Positions 50,275-61,157 of a stretch of 64,000 nt of DNA are shown here, piece by piece. The stretch is taken from contig OZ022261.1 in the NCBI GenBank assembly GCA_963978905.1, positions 31,927,686-31,991,685 on the forward strand. The letters run 5' to 3'. The stretch is from Trichostrongylus colubriformis (lineage: Eukaryota; Nematoda; Chromadorea; Rhabditida; Trichostrongylidae). A program made the translations under genes and the position numbers. How positions within the stretch are numbered: the stretch's first letter is position 1; the number at the start of each line of letters is the position of its first letter. The notes beneath the pieces are model-generated. The model was not told the DNA's origin. It did no database searches and was given only the letters and a program-made list of their open reading frames with translations.

Positions 50275-51112
50275 ACCAAAGCTTTTGCCCATTACTCAGC
50301 ATCTTTGTAGTAACTTTCGCATCGCGCGCTGCGGCGATATCGCAGCTATCTAAAATCAAAAATACTCATAAGAGTTTGAGAAGGGTTTTTTCCAAAGAAA
50401 GGCATTAAACTGTCTTCCTGTTCGATGTTTTTGCTGGCATGTTTAGTTTTAAAAAAAGGACTGGTATGTAATCTTTACGTGGCGGCAGGGGTATGAAACA
50501 AGGAAACGAGGTGATTCTGAATGTATTGAAATAAAAACAGCTTTTCAAGAATAATTCCTGACTGTCTGATCACTAATAGCTACAACATGAGTGCGGCTTA
50601 TTGCAAACTAAAATAATAGATTCTGTTTTTAGTGAAGAGGCCATCCGTTTAGAGGGAAGGGTTCATATGAAAATAAAGAATAGAGAGTGATAGATAGGGA
50701 GCCCATCCTCTCTTTTGACTCATCTGTGGGAGATTCCAAGTTTCGGGAAAGGCTGCGGAATTTGCAAGTTCAAAGACAGGGCTTCTTGCCGCTTTTATTT
50801 CTTTTTGTTATCACGACGAATTGCTCAAATGGTCCCAAAGCAGCAAGGGCGAGTTTTGAGGGGACAGGATGAGATGTATATAGAGTATGAGGCTCTAAAA
50901 ACCATGTAGTTCATGGATACAATGGAAACCCCTGGCTCCCATTCCGACACTGATCTGTATACAGTACCCAGGGTGTGCACCAACAAGACAGAAAATTGGT
51001 GTGACAGTGTTTAGCGCGCGGTAATGGTGCGATTTACAAGCGGCGTATTGGTTGAGTATGAAGAGATTACACCTAGAATGAGGCTTAAGGCATCGTCATC
51101 ACTTCAGAATCC

Positions 51113-51205
51113 ATCCGATACGGCGCGCGTAGCTCGCACCATCGCGTTGCATACCGAACGCCGCAGAGCGAACTTTCTGTCCTAATGGCATACACCCACA
51201 GTTAC
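51113..51205 (+). repeat. dispersed repeat related to 46300-46390
   Basis: GCGTTGCATACCGAACGCCG continuing through TGTCCTAATGGCATACACCC aligns with GCGTCGCATGCCGGACGCAG ... TGTTCCATTGGCACACATCC at 46.3 kb. Confidence 0.55.
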
Positions 51206-51322
51206 GGCACACCAAGAGTCGAGCATTACTCGACAGAGGGATCGTATTTGAGCAAGTAGGAGGCTGGGGATCGTACCTGCAGTTGTCTGCTATAAGCACT
51301 CAAATCTGAATTTCAATAAGTC

Positions 51323-51565
51323 GATGAGAAGCAAAGGGTATTTCAGCGCAAATACGCGTGACAAAATGTAAAATAAATATATTTTCTCCTCAGGAAAGGA
51401 TATATAGCAATAAAACACATTGCAACTATGCAATTCCGCTACAGTTACTGGTATTGTAGATGTCAAAAAAGGGGGTCGTGTATAGTCGTCATAGAGGGGG
51501 GAGAGTACTGAAGCGGCTATATTCCTCGGCACCTGTAAGTGCCCTGCCCGCAGTACCCTTCCTCT
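51323..51565 (+). repeat. dispersed repeat of about 250 bp, copy 2 (see 45321)
   Basis: The core CAGGAAAGGATATATAGCAA TAAAACACATTGCAACTATGC is identical to the copy at 45.4 kb. Flanks diverge by insertions and substitutions. Confidence 0.75.
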
Positions 51566-52085
51566 CTGTACACCACCAGACGGCTCCACATCGGCGATTT
51601 CACCACTTACGCGAATCCCCTACATCATTCTCATGTCAAAAGGATCCAGTGAAAATCATGTTTACACGTTTTTGCACATGTACAGGGTTTACATGTAACT
51701 TTTTATTGAAAAAAATCGAAACCTGGCAGAGATGCCTAACAAGTTCCACATTTCCGTTTACGCGGATAGCGTGGACGGCTCAGTGACGGCCGTGCAGAAA
51801 TGCGGCGGCGGTCACGTGATAAGTGAAGGAAGAAAATCAAGTTCGGGCTCCGAGTTCTGGGCTGTGCACCTCTACGCGTGCAACAGTTGAGAAGTTGTGC
51901 GGCGGGAATTCGAACGGGATGTGGTTTTTTTTTTGTAATTTCTCACTTTTTAGGTATGCGAACATCCTTTTTGTTTTTCTTGAATACGCCAAGTAATGGT
52001 GGAATTTCCGTGCACGGTTTTTCTGAGAATAGTGTTGCATATGATAAGGATATTTCATGCTAGTTGAAGCAGTAAAGCTTTTTCT

Positions 52086-52390
52086 GTTATGCCATCGAGG
52101 TTGTTAGCTGGAATATTTTTTGATGGCGTGACGTTTCGACCAGTTCGTCTTCCTTGGAGGCCCAGTCTACCACCACAAGAGCGGAACAATGCCACTCTGA
52201 GTCAGTTGCTATTAGTGAGCTACTTACTAATCATTTCTTTGATAACAATTCACTATTCACTGATAACAACTAACTCGGAGTGGCGTTGTTCCGCTCTTGC
52301 CATGGTGGATTGGGCCTTTGAGGAAGCCGATCTGGTCGGAACATCAGGCCATCAATAAATATTCTACCTAGCAACCTCGCTGGCATCACA
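52086..52390. mobile_element. foldback element with arms of about 135 bp
   Basis: The left arm begins ATGCCATCGAGGTTGTTAGC and passes through TTTTTGATGGCGTGACGTTTCGACCAG and AAGAGCGGAACAATGCCACTC. The right arm read in reverse complement has GATGCCAGCGAGGTTGCTAG, ATTGATGGCCTGATGTTCCGACCAG and AAGAGCGGAACAACGCCACTC. Only about 30 bases separate the arms, so a transcript would fold into one long hairpin. No coding capacity is seen. Confidence 0.8.
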
Positions 52391-52394
52391 TTAG

Positions 52395-52860
52395 AACTTT
52401 AAAGTAATATTCGTCTCACTTCCTCGTCAGTTCTCTTCTTTAGCTTTAAAATGACATGTGATATGATAAATGTGGTAACTGGGACGTAAAACTTCAAGAG
52501 AAAGGAGTTTAGGGCTGTTGGCAGTGAAGGAATAAGGTTCGAAAGGATAACGGTCATGTCAGGTGGGAAAGGGTTCCCCTATGTGACAGAGCTTGATGTG
52601 GACCATACAATTGGTTTCACGCCTAAAGATTATGGTGGCTCGAAGTTATTCTGTACCCTCTAGAATCTATTGGCTTAATTGATCAAACAGCAGATCTGGT
52701 CTACACAAGTGTAACGCGTCTTATATTCGCTAGCACACCAACTTCACTCTACCAGTATCGCACAACTGGTTTACGGTGAATTTTCGGTTTTTAAGAGAAG
52801 GATTCTTGAATTCTCGTAGCCTGTGTATTTCAATCCCATAGACCTTCAAAAAAGAAACGA
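52395..52860. other. no gene recognised
   Basis: Sequence between the foldback element and the 3' untranslated region of the minus-strand secreted-protein gene; nothing recognisable. Confidence 0.4.
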
Positions 52861-52875
52861 ATGTTTTCAATTAAA

Positions 52876-52881
52876 TTTATT
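52876..52881 (-). terminator. AATAAA polyadenylation signal of the secreted-protein gene
   Basis: The minus strand reads AATAAA about 235 bases past the TGA of the gene ending at 53116. Confidence 0.45.
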
Positions 52882-53115
52882 AATATCTTAACATTACAAA
52901 ATATAAACGATCTGCAAATATTTATAAAACAACTGATAATGAGGAATATAGTAGTTCTAAATTGACAGCTACAAAATCAAACAACAATCAAATGCTAGAG
53001 CTACAAAGTGAAGAGAGTTCACTTAAAGACAGTGAAAAGATTCACACCGGATTGCTTATTCCCGCCCATGGAAACGACTGAGACTCTCAAAAGGGAAGTG
53101 GTTGTTGAATGACCT

Positions 53116-56100
53116 TCAGACAAATCCTAGTGCAGAGTCATGGCATGGCCCAATAGAAGGATTGGGCGATATGTGTTGATAAATACATTTGCGGAGTAGT
53201 ACAGCCAGGTCGAAAACTGGATGGAGCGACGAATGACGATGGAGCAAATGATGAAGCTGATTCCAATGGTAAGGTGGTGCTGGCTTCAAACTTCGACGAC
53301 GACGACATCCAGTAGGGCAGTCGGCAAGTAAACTCCCATGGTATTTCGTATCTGAAAGCATTTTGAATCAGGTCAGTTCAGATGAATCGTGGCGATCAGA
53401 TCAATCATAACTCTTGAGGTTTGGTGGAAAAGGTGCGAGCTGATGGACATTAATCATCGCTCACCGGTCACTCACGCATATCTCACCGTTCTGCGATGAT
53501 ATTATATATGAGGACTATTACAAAAAGTACGCGACGCAAAATTGCATGGTGAATTGCAACTACTCCACTGTAGAAACTATGAAGTGAATAATGGGAAAAC
53601 GGAACGAAAAGATGGATACCTACCGAGTTTCGTCGTCAGAAGGCTTGCAACTGATCGTGGAGTAAGGATGATCACCGGGTTCCACGTGGATTTGACGATG
53701 GGTTCTGAAATGCAGAAATATTATTAAGTACCTCGAAGAGATAAAGATTTCGTCGAAAATGTTAAGTCTATACGTAAAGGGGCATTTGGGAGGAGGTGCA
53801 GTACGCAAATTATCGTCACATACAATTCTAAATGATACAATGCGAAATTATGCACTGTATGCAAGCCAGGATACAGGCCTTTAAAAAGAAGGGTATCCGG
53901 TGTAAGCCAATACCTCCATTTGTACCGAAAGTTTCGTATTCTTATATATTATGCGTTGAGGCTGCGGTTATACCGCGATTTGTCCACTCCGGACGACCCG
54001 CACGGTCCACACGATCAAACTATCGCAAAATTGCAAACCGCGACGCACGCTACACCAATTGCGCGCGAAATACCCAGATTTTAGAAGCATCGGAAACAAC
54101 TTCGGAAACGAAAACACGTTATGTGAAACAACAAACAAATAAACATGTCACACGAACACGCAATCAGAAACGAATAGAAAAAATTGATGCACAATACACA
54201 GATGCACCGAACATTCAAAAGCTGGGTAGTGCGCACGCAACTATTGAAGCGTGCGTCGTACTCTGCAATTTCGCGATAATTCGATCGTGTGCACCGTGCG
54301 GGTCGTCCGGACCAGCCGGTCCGGCCGGTCCGGACGACCCGCAAGGTATAACCTCAGCCTAAGAGTTACGAATAGCATCTACTACAGTAATCCTGACGAG
54401 AAATTGCAGACTGCTTGATCAGGGAATTTTTGGTACACAGTACTGATGCTCACAAGTAATTAGTATAAATTAAATTCAATAAAACAAAATTATATGCACT
54501 ACTATATCCAGAGAATAAAAATTCTCTCGAAGTATCTACTCATTATTCCATCCTTAAAAAAATAAAGAAGGTTCAAACAACAATAAAATATTCGAAATGA
54601 ACAAACCCCTTCTGACGCAGAAAGGCCACTAGTACACATGCGACGATGATGCTAACATAGCGATTTCTGCCACCAGGACTGAATCGCCTACGATTCCTGC
54701 CAGGACTGCGCCTCTCGCAAATGGGAAACTATAACCGGTGAGAGGACGGATGCTTCTTCAGGCATCTAAAAAGTCTAAGCATCCCTATCGTGGGTCATCT
54801 CAGCCAACTTTTCGAAGATCACTCACCATTTGGCACTGGAGCACTGGCGCTGCAAGAGGAGCAGGTACTCGACTTTATAAGAGTCACAATATGGTGGATT
54901 TCGGGTGGAGCTCTTAACCGACTGGTCTACTCAAAAGGGTATGGATAGGTCTTTATATGGCCTGATCCGAAAGCCCCACATAGTCTGTTTTTTGTCAAAA
55001 ATTCTTAAAAACTTCGAAAAATCATCGATTATCAGAAGGGTTTTGGGGTTCCAAATCAATTCAATCAGTTCCATATGTCGGAGCTACGGTTAGCGCAAGA
55101 TACTTATATTTGATGGAACTTAATTCGATAAACGGGTGACGCATATTAAAATAATCATAAGGATACTGTAATCATTTACCCTTTACTCGATCAGGGTCAC
55201 ATCCGACGGATCTGGGCACCATGGACATCGTTCCGTATGTTTCTGTACGGCCAGAGCGGCATTGAAGCATTTGCCACGGATTTCGAACAGTTTCTTGCCT
55301 AGATCCTCCTCAGAGAGTGGTAGGGTGGTTGCGGTTGTCTGATTTCGACCCTAAACCACGAGCCTTTGGGTCGCTAACATAACTACTCGTACCATCAACA
55401 AGAACACTCGTCACTAAGCAACGGTAGCTGTACTAGACGGTATTGTCACTTGACTAATTACGGCCATTAATGAGCGGGACACGAAATGTTTCAAACTCAC
55501 CACAAATGCTTCGACAAGACGCTCTTAAAATACGCGAATCGACGGAGTTTGATCAAAGACACGTGAGAAGCCGTAGGTGGAATCAGTACCGACCACTTGG
55601 CACGTCATCGTGACATCTTCGGGCGTACCATTCGTCCTGTGCAAGACGAAAGAGCGCGCAGAATCCTGAAATAGGCAGTAGTGGATTTTTTTTGGGTTTC
55701 AACTTCCAGCTCTCAACTTCAGCTTAACTTCAGCACCCTTAACTTTAGCTCTAACTTTAGTACCGAAGTGGGGGCAAGACGGAGGATGCCTTTGATAGGA
55801 ACGTCTGACGGGTCAGTGGACCCAGCTGCGGCGCGGGACTAACGCTAGGGAGAAGAAGAAGAAAAGAAAGAAGGATTTTTTTCAACTTCAGGCCATTGCC
55901 TAATGTTCGAGATCCTTGACCTGCCTTTTATGGCTTCTTCCTAGAAATTTCAACTAAAACGCTCTTCCAAACACGACCCGTTACGATCTCAGCTGATCAC
56001 ATGAAACATTTGAAAGTTCCTAAAAGCTCGTTACGTGGTGGGGCGGAACATAGTGAATTTCAATTAACATTGCCATTAAAGAATGAACCGATCGATAACT

Positions 56101-56531
56101 ATCAAAATGCGGTAGGTAGAAGAATTGAAAGTAATTGCCTGCCTGAACAAAATGTTCAGAAGCAGGCCAACTAATGGAGACCTTCTCAGTGAGCGGAAGC
56201 ATATCCTGTAGAATCTGTAAACAAACAAAAATATCCAAGTAAGTACTCGAAAGCTAAAAAGTGAAAAATAGCTTTATTGAATTCTGGAGGTCAACTGGTA
56301 CCTTGAATGTGGGTTGAGAGCAACCGGCAGTAGTCAGCTTGAACTGAACTACTACGAGTGGATTGGAGCAACCGGCGGTAGTCAGCTTGAGCTGAACTAC
56401 TACGAGTGGACTGGCGAGAAGACTGTGTACTGACGGTCTTCTCGCCAATCCACTCATAGTACTAGTTCAGCTGTCATCCAGATGGGATCCGCCGCAATAA
56501 CAGGCAGTAGAATCAGCAGCAAAGGCAACAT
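53116..56531 (-). CDS. secreted protein of unknown family, 7 exons, 294 aa
   Basis: Exons (minus strand): 56531-56463, 56214-56035, 55665-55534, 55350-55187, 54849-54827, 53704-53624, 53351-53116. All have GT/AG borders and join in frame, 885 nt with stop. The ATG directly follows CACTTTCAG, a likely spliced-leader site. Residues 1-14 (MLPLLLILLPVIAA) are a signal peptide. Later segments include VSISWPASEHFVQAGNYFQF, GTPEDVTMTCQVVGTDSTYG, a helical LGKKLFEIRGKCFNAALAVQ and RCPWCPDP. The last exon is rich in His, Pro and Arg (ADCPTGCRRRR). There are nine or more cysteines and NxS/T sites but no membrane helix. I do not recognise the family. Exons 6 and 7 are also open in a second frame (reading YEIPWEFTCRLPYWMSS); the phase of exon 5 selects the frame used here. 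The exon 1 donor (CTA|GTACTA) is weak and lies in repeat sequence. Confidence 0.68.
53954..54362. mobile_element. foldback element in intron 5 of the secreted-protein gene
   Basis: Left arm TTGAGGCTGCGGTTATACCG and right arm (reverse complement) TTAGGCTGAGGTTATACCTT are inverted copies of about 100 bases, both containing CCGGACGACCCGCACGGT and ACACGATC-AA-TATCGC-AAATTGCA. The right arm has an added stack of CCGGTCCGGCCGG units at 54306-54345. A long open frame across it (53832-54362) is a by-product. Confidence 0.8.
56319..56470. repeat. tandem 48-bp repeats and a long hairpin at exon 1 of the secreted-protein gene
   Basis: Two direct units begin GCAACCGGCAGTAGTCAGCT and GCAACCGGCGGTAGTCAGCT (56319 and 56368) and end CTGAACTACTACGAGTGGA. 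The second runs into GGCGAGAAGAC, an 11-base spacer, and GTCTTCTCGCC at 56413-56446. Flanks keep pairing: CTGAACTACTACGAGTGGAC on the left against the inverted CTGAACTAGTACTATGAGTG on the right. The right arm overlaps the last codons and donor of exon 1. Confidence 0.8.
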
Positions 56532-56539
56532 CTGAAAGT

Positions 56540-57550
56540 GAACCTATTGTCACATCCGTCGAGCAAACGAAACGAGTAGAACAATCGACGCGGTCAAGCA
56601 CACACACACAGAATTTTTAATGAGATGCGCCGGTTTGGCAAGGTGGACAAGGTGACAGAAGTGGCGAATCCAGGTGCCACGGTGTCACCGCCCACTAATT
56701 ACGCGGGAAAGGCGTACGCGGGAAAAGCCCAAGTCCGATAGGGGACGGAAGGGGGATAATCACTGTTTCAGATCAAAGAAGAACAGAACAGCTTATTGAT
56801 GACCAGTGCAGTAGCGTGGCGATAATTTGATGGAAATGAATGGCAAAAGCTGCACGTTCATCTGGTAGCTATTAATTTCGACATGGTTGATCTCGGGTCT
56901 CCATGTTGAATTTCTTCAGAGAGGCTTCATTGACTAGACCCGTGTGCCCCAGCATACACCCGCATTGATCTTTTGATGCACCGCCTTTTAATGTCCCGCC
57001 AAGATTGCAGCCCACATAATCGATATATAAATCAGCTCTTGGTCATCTCATCCCGATAAAGTGCCAATTAACAAATAACAAAATACGCAATTGCGACCCG
57101 GCTACCGCTTGGCTACCAATTACCTTGTTATAGTACAATTACGTGTCGAGTACGAACACGCTGATAGGAGTTTTGAGGTGGTGATATTTTTGTCGTGACG
57201 TTAAAATAACGTACCATTGAAGAAGAATGGACTCGGCAAGAGACCGCAGCTTCAGTGCTTCATGCGGTAATCGAATTTCACAACGTTATCACCGAATTTG
57301 ATGAGGTTCTGAGTTCGACTTCGTGATTTTTCTGTTATTCTTGTCCTTCTTCGACTCCAAAAGTTAAACATATTCAAATGGCGCGGCCGGGTCTGTTGGA
57401 TATTACATTACTATTAGCTGCCGAGCAGATTGCAAAAGGGTGTAGTTTGTAATTGAAACGACAGCGAACATTGTGCTTAATCATACTGAAGTCATAAATC
57501 TACTCAATCAAACAACCTGTTCAGCTATAATTGTCTCAACCAACGAACCA
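56540..57550. other. divergent promoter region
   Basis: This stretch of about 1 kb separates the starts of the minus-strand secreted-protein gene and the plus-strand AMPK gamma gene, so control elements for both may lie here. A frame opening at 57379 (MARPGLLDITLLLAAEQIAK) could be an alternative first exon of AMPK gamma, but no donor fits the needed phase well. A short CA repeat lies at 56601-56610. Confidence 0.35.
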
Positions 57551-57630
57551 GTTTTTCAGGGTCTTCCCCAGAGAGAGTTTTTTCGACTCTTCATTTTCTT
57601 ACGAATTTTTCGGCAACTCAATTTCAAGCA

Positions 57631-60600
57631 ATGTTTATAGCCAGTCAAAGGCGGCACAGTTTCGGTGGAGCAGGTTCTAGAGAGGTGAGCTAGAACCCTT
57701 CCATTTTCCGCTTTTACTGTTTTAACACTGGTAATTTGCTTCATAACTGGAAATTCAAGGTCGACTATGATTCACTAGCAAAGCTACTGGTGATGAATAC
57801 GTGCTACGAAGCGATGCCAACATCCGGTCGTGTAGTTGTCCTGGATGAGGATCTTGTGATGTGTGAAGCGTTTCATCATATTGTAACGCATGGTAAATAC
57901 GTTCATAGCTGCACTGTAGACGGCTTCACTCAGTTTATTTCGGATCAGTATAGACTATTCAGAATACCGTCATAAGCGACAAGGTTTCTGTACACACCAT
58001 AAAAATTCATGTTACTATTCCCTCACACGTGGTATTATGAATGTGGGGAAATGACGGGTAAAAGTGTATTGGTAACCTCAAATTCGTGACCTATGGCGCT
58101 CTGTTTCCACTATCCCGTTACCCTGGTCGTTGTTGTAGAATCGCCCGATTACCTCTTCAGCAGTTCTGAGAGAAATTCCATCGCAAATGCTTTGACTTGC
58201 ATGCTTCATTGTGCAGATAACATGTAAGATAATTTGAGTGTCATAACCGTCTTTACCGTTTTTTGCAGCGACACGCCATGTACTTCTGTCCGATGCACAG
58301 CTGGGTGGAGCAATAGCCGGTATATTGTCAGTAACAGATTTTATCCGTGTGCTTCTAGCGTTATTTCGGTAATAGTTTTCTCGTTCTTTTTAATCATGAT
58401 TTAGTCTCTGATTGAGTATAAGATGTTTCGCCGATCACCCACATCTAGGGAATCCAAATATGTTTCTCGCGAAGAAGTCCACAGTCTTGGGCTCCTCACC
58501 ATCAGGAAATATCGTGGTGAGTTGAAACTAACGTAGTACTGGAGGCACTCCACTGCGCTCGGCGTCCTGCGCTATGTTTCCTCAGTTTTAGTATAGGCTT
58601 TGGTTTGAAGGAAATCCCATACCCCAGCCAAAGTAAGGCTCAGTAAAAATCGTACCCTTAAATGTACAAAGTGTAGTGATGCGATTATGGAGGGATTTCG
58701 AGTCATGGACGACACGCGACAATGAGTGCCTCAACTACAATAGTAGCAAAATTTGTATTGCCTCACAAATTTAGTCTTAATTTTGTGCTAACACCAATTT
58801 TTTGCTAGAGCTTCGCTGCATTTATACTCGGCGACGCGCAGTCGTATGACCAACTTGTAAAACCAATGCTTCTTGCACTCAGCTTTGATTGGTGAACCGA
58901 TCGCGTGCAGAGGAAGAATGCAGCCTTATAATACGCACTATTCCAGAGCTTGTTAAGAAAGCCGGGAAATGGAAGAGTTTGGTGTGGATAAGTGCAGAAC
59001 AAAGGTGAGCAACAAATCCAGGTATTCGTATCCAAGTGCGTTTATTATCAGATTGACCTATTTTCAGTCTTCTTGAAGTTGTAAGGTTGCTGTCTGTTCA
59101 TCGTGTTCATCGCATACCTGTGATTGATCCTGTCACTTCTAATCCTCTCTTCATTCTAACACACAAGCGTGTACTAAAGTTCATTTGGTGCTATGTAAGT
59201 CGGTTATGAATCTAGGAGCTATAAATAGCAGGTATCTCTCCAGTTGTACCTTGTTTTCTAGTGTCTGAGGTCATCTTTAAGGGGCAGTCACTCTTTCATC
59301 AAACATTCATCACTCAAACTCCGAAAAATCTTGGAGTAGGTACCTGGGAAGGCATTCGCTTTGTATGTCGCTATCATTATTTCCGTCCACTTTCCATTAC
59401 ATTAATGTTATATATTCTTTGAAGGTGTACCCCGACACTCCTCTCTATGTGTGTTTGGATATCCTTCTGAATATGGAGGTTTCTGGATTACCTGTTGTGG
59501 AACGTGATACACACAAGTATGTATGTGACGAACTAAACAGTGTATTATCTCATGTCTTGCTATGGACGAAACTGCTTCAGAGTTGTCGACGTGTATTCTC
59601 GTTTTGATGCTATTGGACTCGTCTTACAGAGCGAGGGGTTTTGTCTGGAAATTACCGTGAAGGAGGCGCTTCAATTCAAACATATTTGTAACGTGAGTGA
59701 TCAGAGTTGACTATGATGAGTGTCGAGACGTCTAGCAGGATTTTTCCCTCATGAGCATGAAAAGCCTTGAAGACGTACGAATGATGAGAGATTAGGTAGA
59801 CTTCATTCGCGTTTATTCTTCACACGTTTTATTGTTTTTATTTATAAAACTGAAGCTTTCACTTGGTATTTGATAAGCCTGGAGGAAGCCAGCATAGCCA
59901 GTGTGAATAAATTGATGCGGAATGTGTGAAATCAGTGTGAAATGTATGTTTCGCTTCAAACATGCGCACCCTCATACAGTAATACAGCGACAACCGTGTG
60001 TATTTTTTATTTTCCCTCTCCGTTATGCATTTGAAATGCTAGATGAGCTACCGCACCATCTGTATTTTGTGTACGACTTCACAAAATTGCGGATATTCAA
60101 AGATTTTCAGAACAGTCGAAATCCTGTTGTCACTGTGAGAGATACAGAATCGTTGTACTCAGTGGTTGCTGTTCTTGTCGATCGAAATGTTCATCGTGTT
60201 TGTGTTGTGGACGAGAATAATGTTCTGCAGGTATGTGTAACTGATGACGACAGGATCATTTTAAGTATTACACCGTTACAGACTAAGTGAGTGCCATTGT
60301 CAGCTTTGTGGAAATAGAAATCGTTTTTTTCTGTAGTCGCATTCATACTCGGCGATGACATCTCGACGTCTGCAATGCACCCGCAAAGCAGGGCTTTGCG
60401 ACCATTGCTCGATGCTGGCAGTGCCGGGGTGAGGTCCACGAGGTCGAATTTCCGCGCGGCCGCGCGCGATGAGCGGCACCGCGGGTACGAGTGCTAGTGG
60501 CAGGGCATGGCAGCCTTCAAGCGAGGCGGTGTGGCATGAGTGGAAAGCGCAGACGTGACGCAGTCACGCTCGGCTGTTTTCCCACGGGCAATCGATACGG

Positions 60601-61157
60601 CAAGTCGTACGGGGGTGCCGCGAGTGCACCGCCGCGAAGCGGAAATTCGACCTCGTGGACCCCACCCACAGTGCCGCAGTAGGCGCACGTGACACTATTG
60701 TTCCTGAGAATGTCTTGCGTTGCTGGGTTGCCGCAGTCGCGGCCGCGTTGCGGAGTATGTATGCGGTCTAATTCCGAGATGGCATCTGAACTCGCACCTT
60801 CATAGACATGACTTTCGCAGTTGTCTTTGAAATGCTACTACAGATGTGTTTTTTAGAACCAACTTTCCTGTGCGCTTTTCACAAATGAATCAACATTCCC
60901 ATGTAAATAACTTTGGAGATTAGAAATATCCATTCAGGGCATTATCTCACTATCAGACGTGATGAAAACCCTCGTGTTGGAGCCGGGTAAATTTCTTGTT
61001 TCTCGCAACACTCCACACAGACGCTTCTCTCAAACCTCATTCGATATGGCTAACTTGGTAAGAAGAGTACCTTACATATGTTTCACAACTATAATACTTT
61101 CCCTTGTTTCAGCTGTTGTACATGCGGTCGATAGAGGATGCTCGAAGCAATCACTGA
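57631..61157 (+). CDS. AMP-activated protein kinase gamma subunit, 12 exons, about 381 aa
   Basis: The gamma subunit binds AMP/ADP/ATP on its CBS repeats and sets AMPK activity. Exons: (57560)57631-57684, 57760-57892, 58269-58348, 58405-58516, 58947-59004, 59068-59194, 59270-59362, 59425-59516, 59581-59692, 60111-60230, 60938-61057, 61113-61157; all in frame. CBS1 spans about residues 28-89 (CYEAMPTSGRVVVLD ... ILSVTDFIR), CBS2 about 128-188 (HRVHRIPVIDP, LFILTHKRVLKF), CBS3 about 200-265 (PDTPLYVCLDILLNMEVSGL, VVDVYSRFDAI) and CBS4 about 285-345 (DRNVHRVCVVDE, GIISLSDVM). By memory of mammalian gamma1, the ligand-contacting TDF aspartate, both HR pairs and the SLSD aspartate are kept. CBS3 has NMEVSGLPVV where mammals have RRISALPVV. 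Donor CGT|GTGCTT and acceptors TTCAAG and CTGAG are weak but required by phase. The ATG at 57631 is 71 bases after GTTTTTCAG; longer isoforms with upstream exons are possible. C. elegans has several gamma paralogues. Confidence 0.88.
58806..58930. mobile_element. small foldback element ending at an AMPK gamma splice acceptor
   Basis: GCTGCATTTATACTCGGCGA on the left and, inverted, TAAGGCTGCATTCTTCCTCT on the right resemble the ends of the CGTTCATACT family. Exon 5 of AMPK gamma starts at 58947, so only about 18 intron bases separate the element from the exon. Confidence 0.5.
60335..60773. mobile_element. GC-rich foldback element in AMPK gamma intron 10
   Basis: Ends TAGTCGCATTCATACTCGGC and (inverted) TTAGACCGCATACATACTCC match the CGTTCATACT family. 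Inside, GTCCACGAGGTCGAATTTCC at 60431 is repeated inverted at 60640-60662. The element fills most of the intron between 60230 and 60938. Confidence 0.7.

Noticed and set aside
53832..54362. 176-codon plus-strand open frame
   Set aside because: It spans both arms of a foldback element inside an intron of the opposite-strand gene and has no domain.
57379..57435. Alternative AMPK gamma first exon starting MARPGLLDIT
   Set aside because: No donor in the right phase was found, so it is only mentioned as a possibility.
60494..60688. Arg/Gly-rich frames on both strands
   Set aside because: They are inside a GC-rich foldback element in an AMPK gamma intron.
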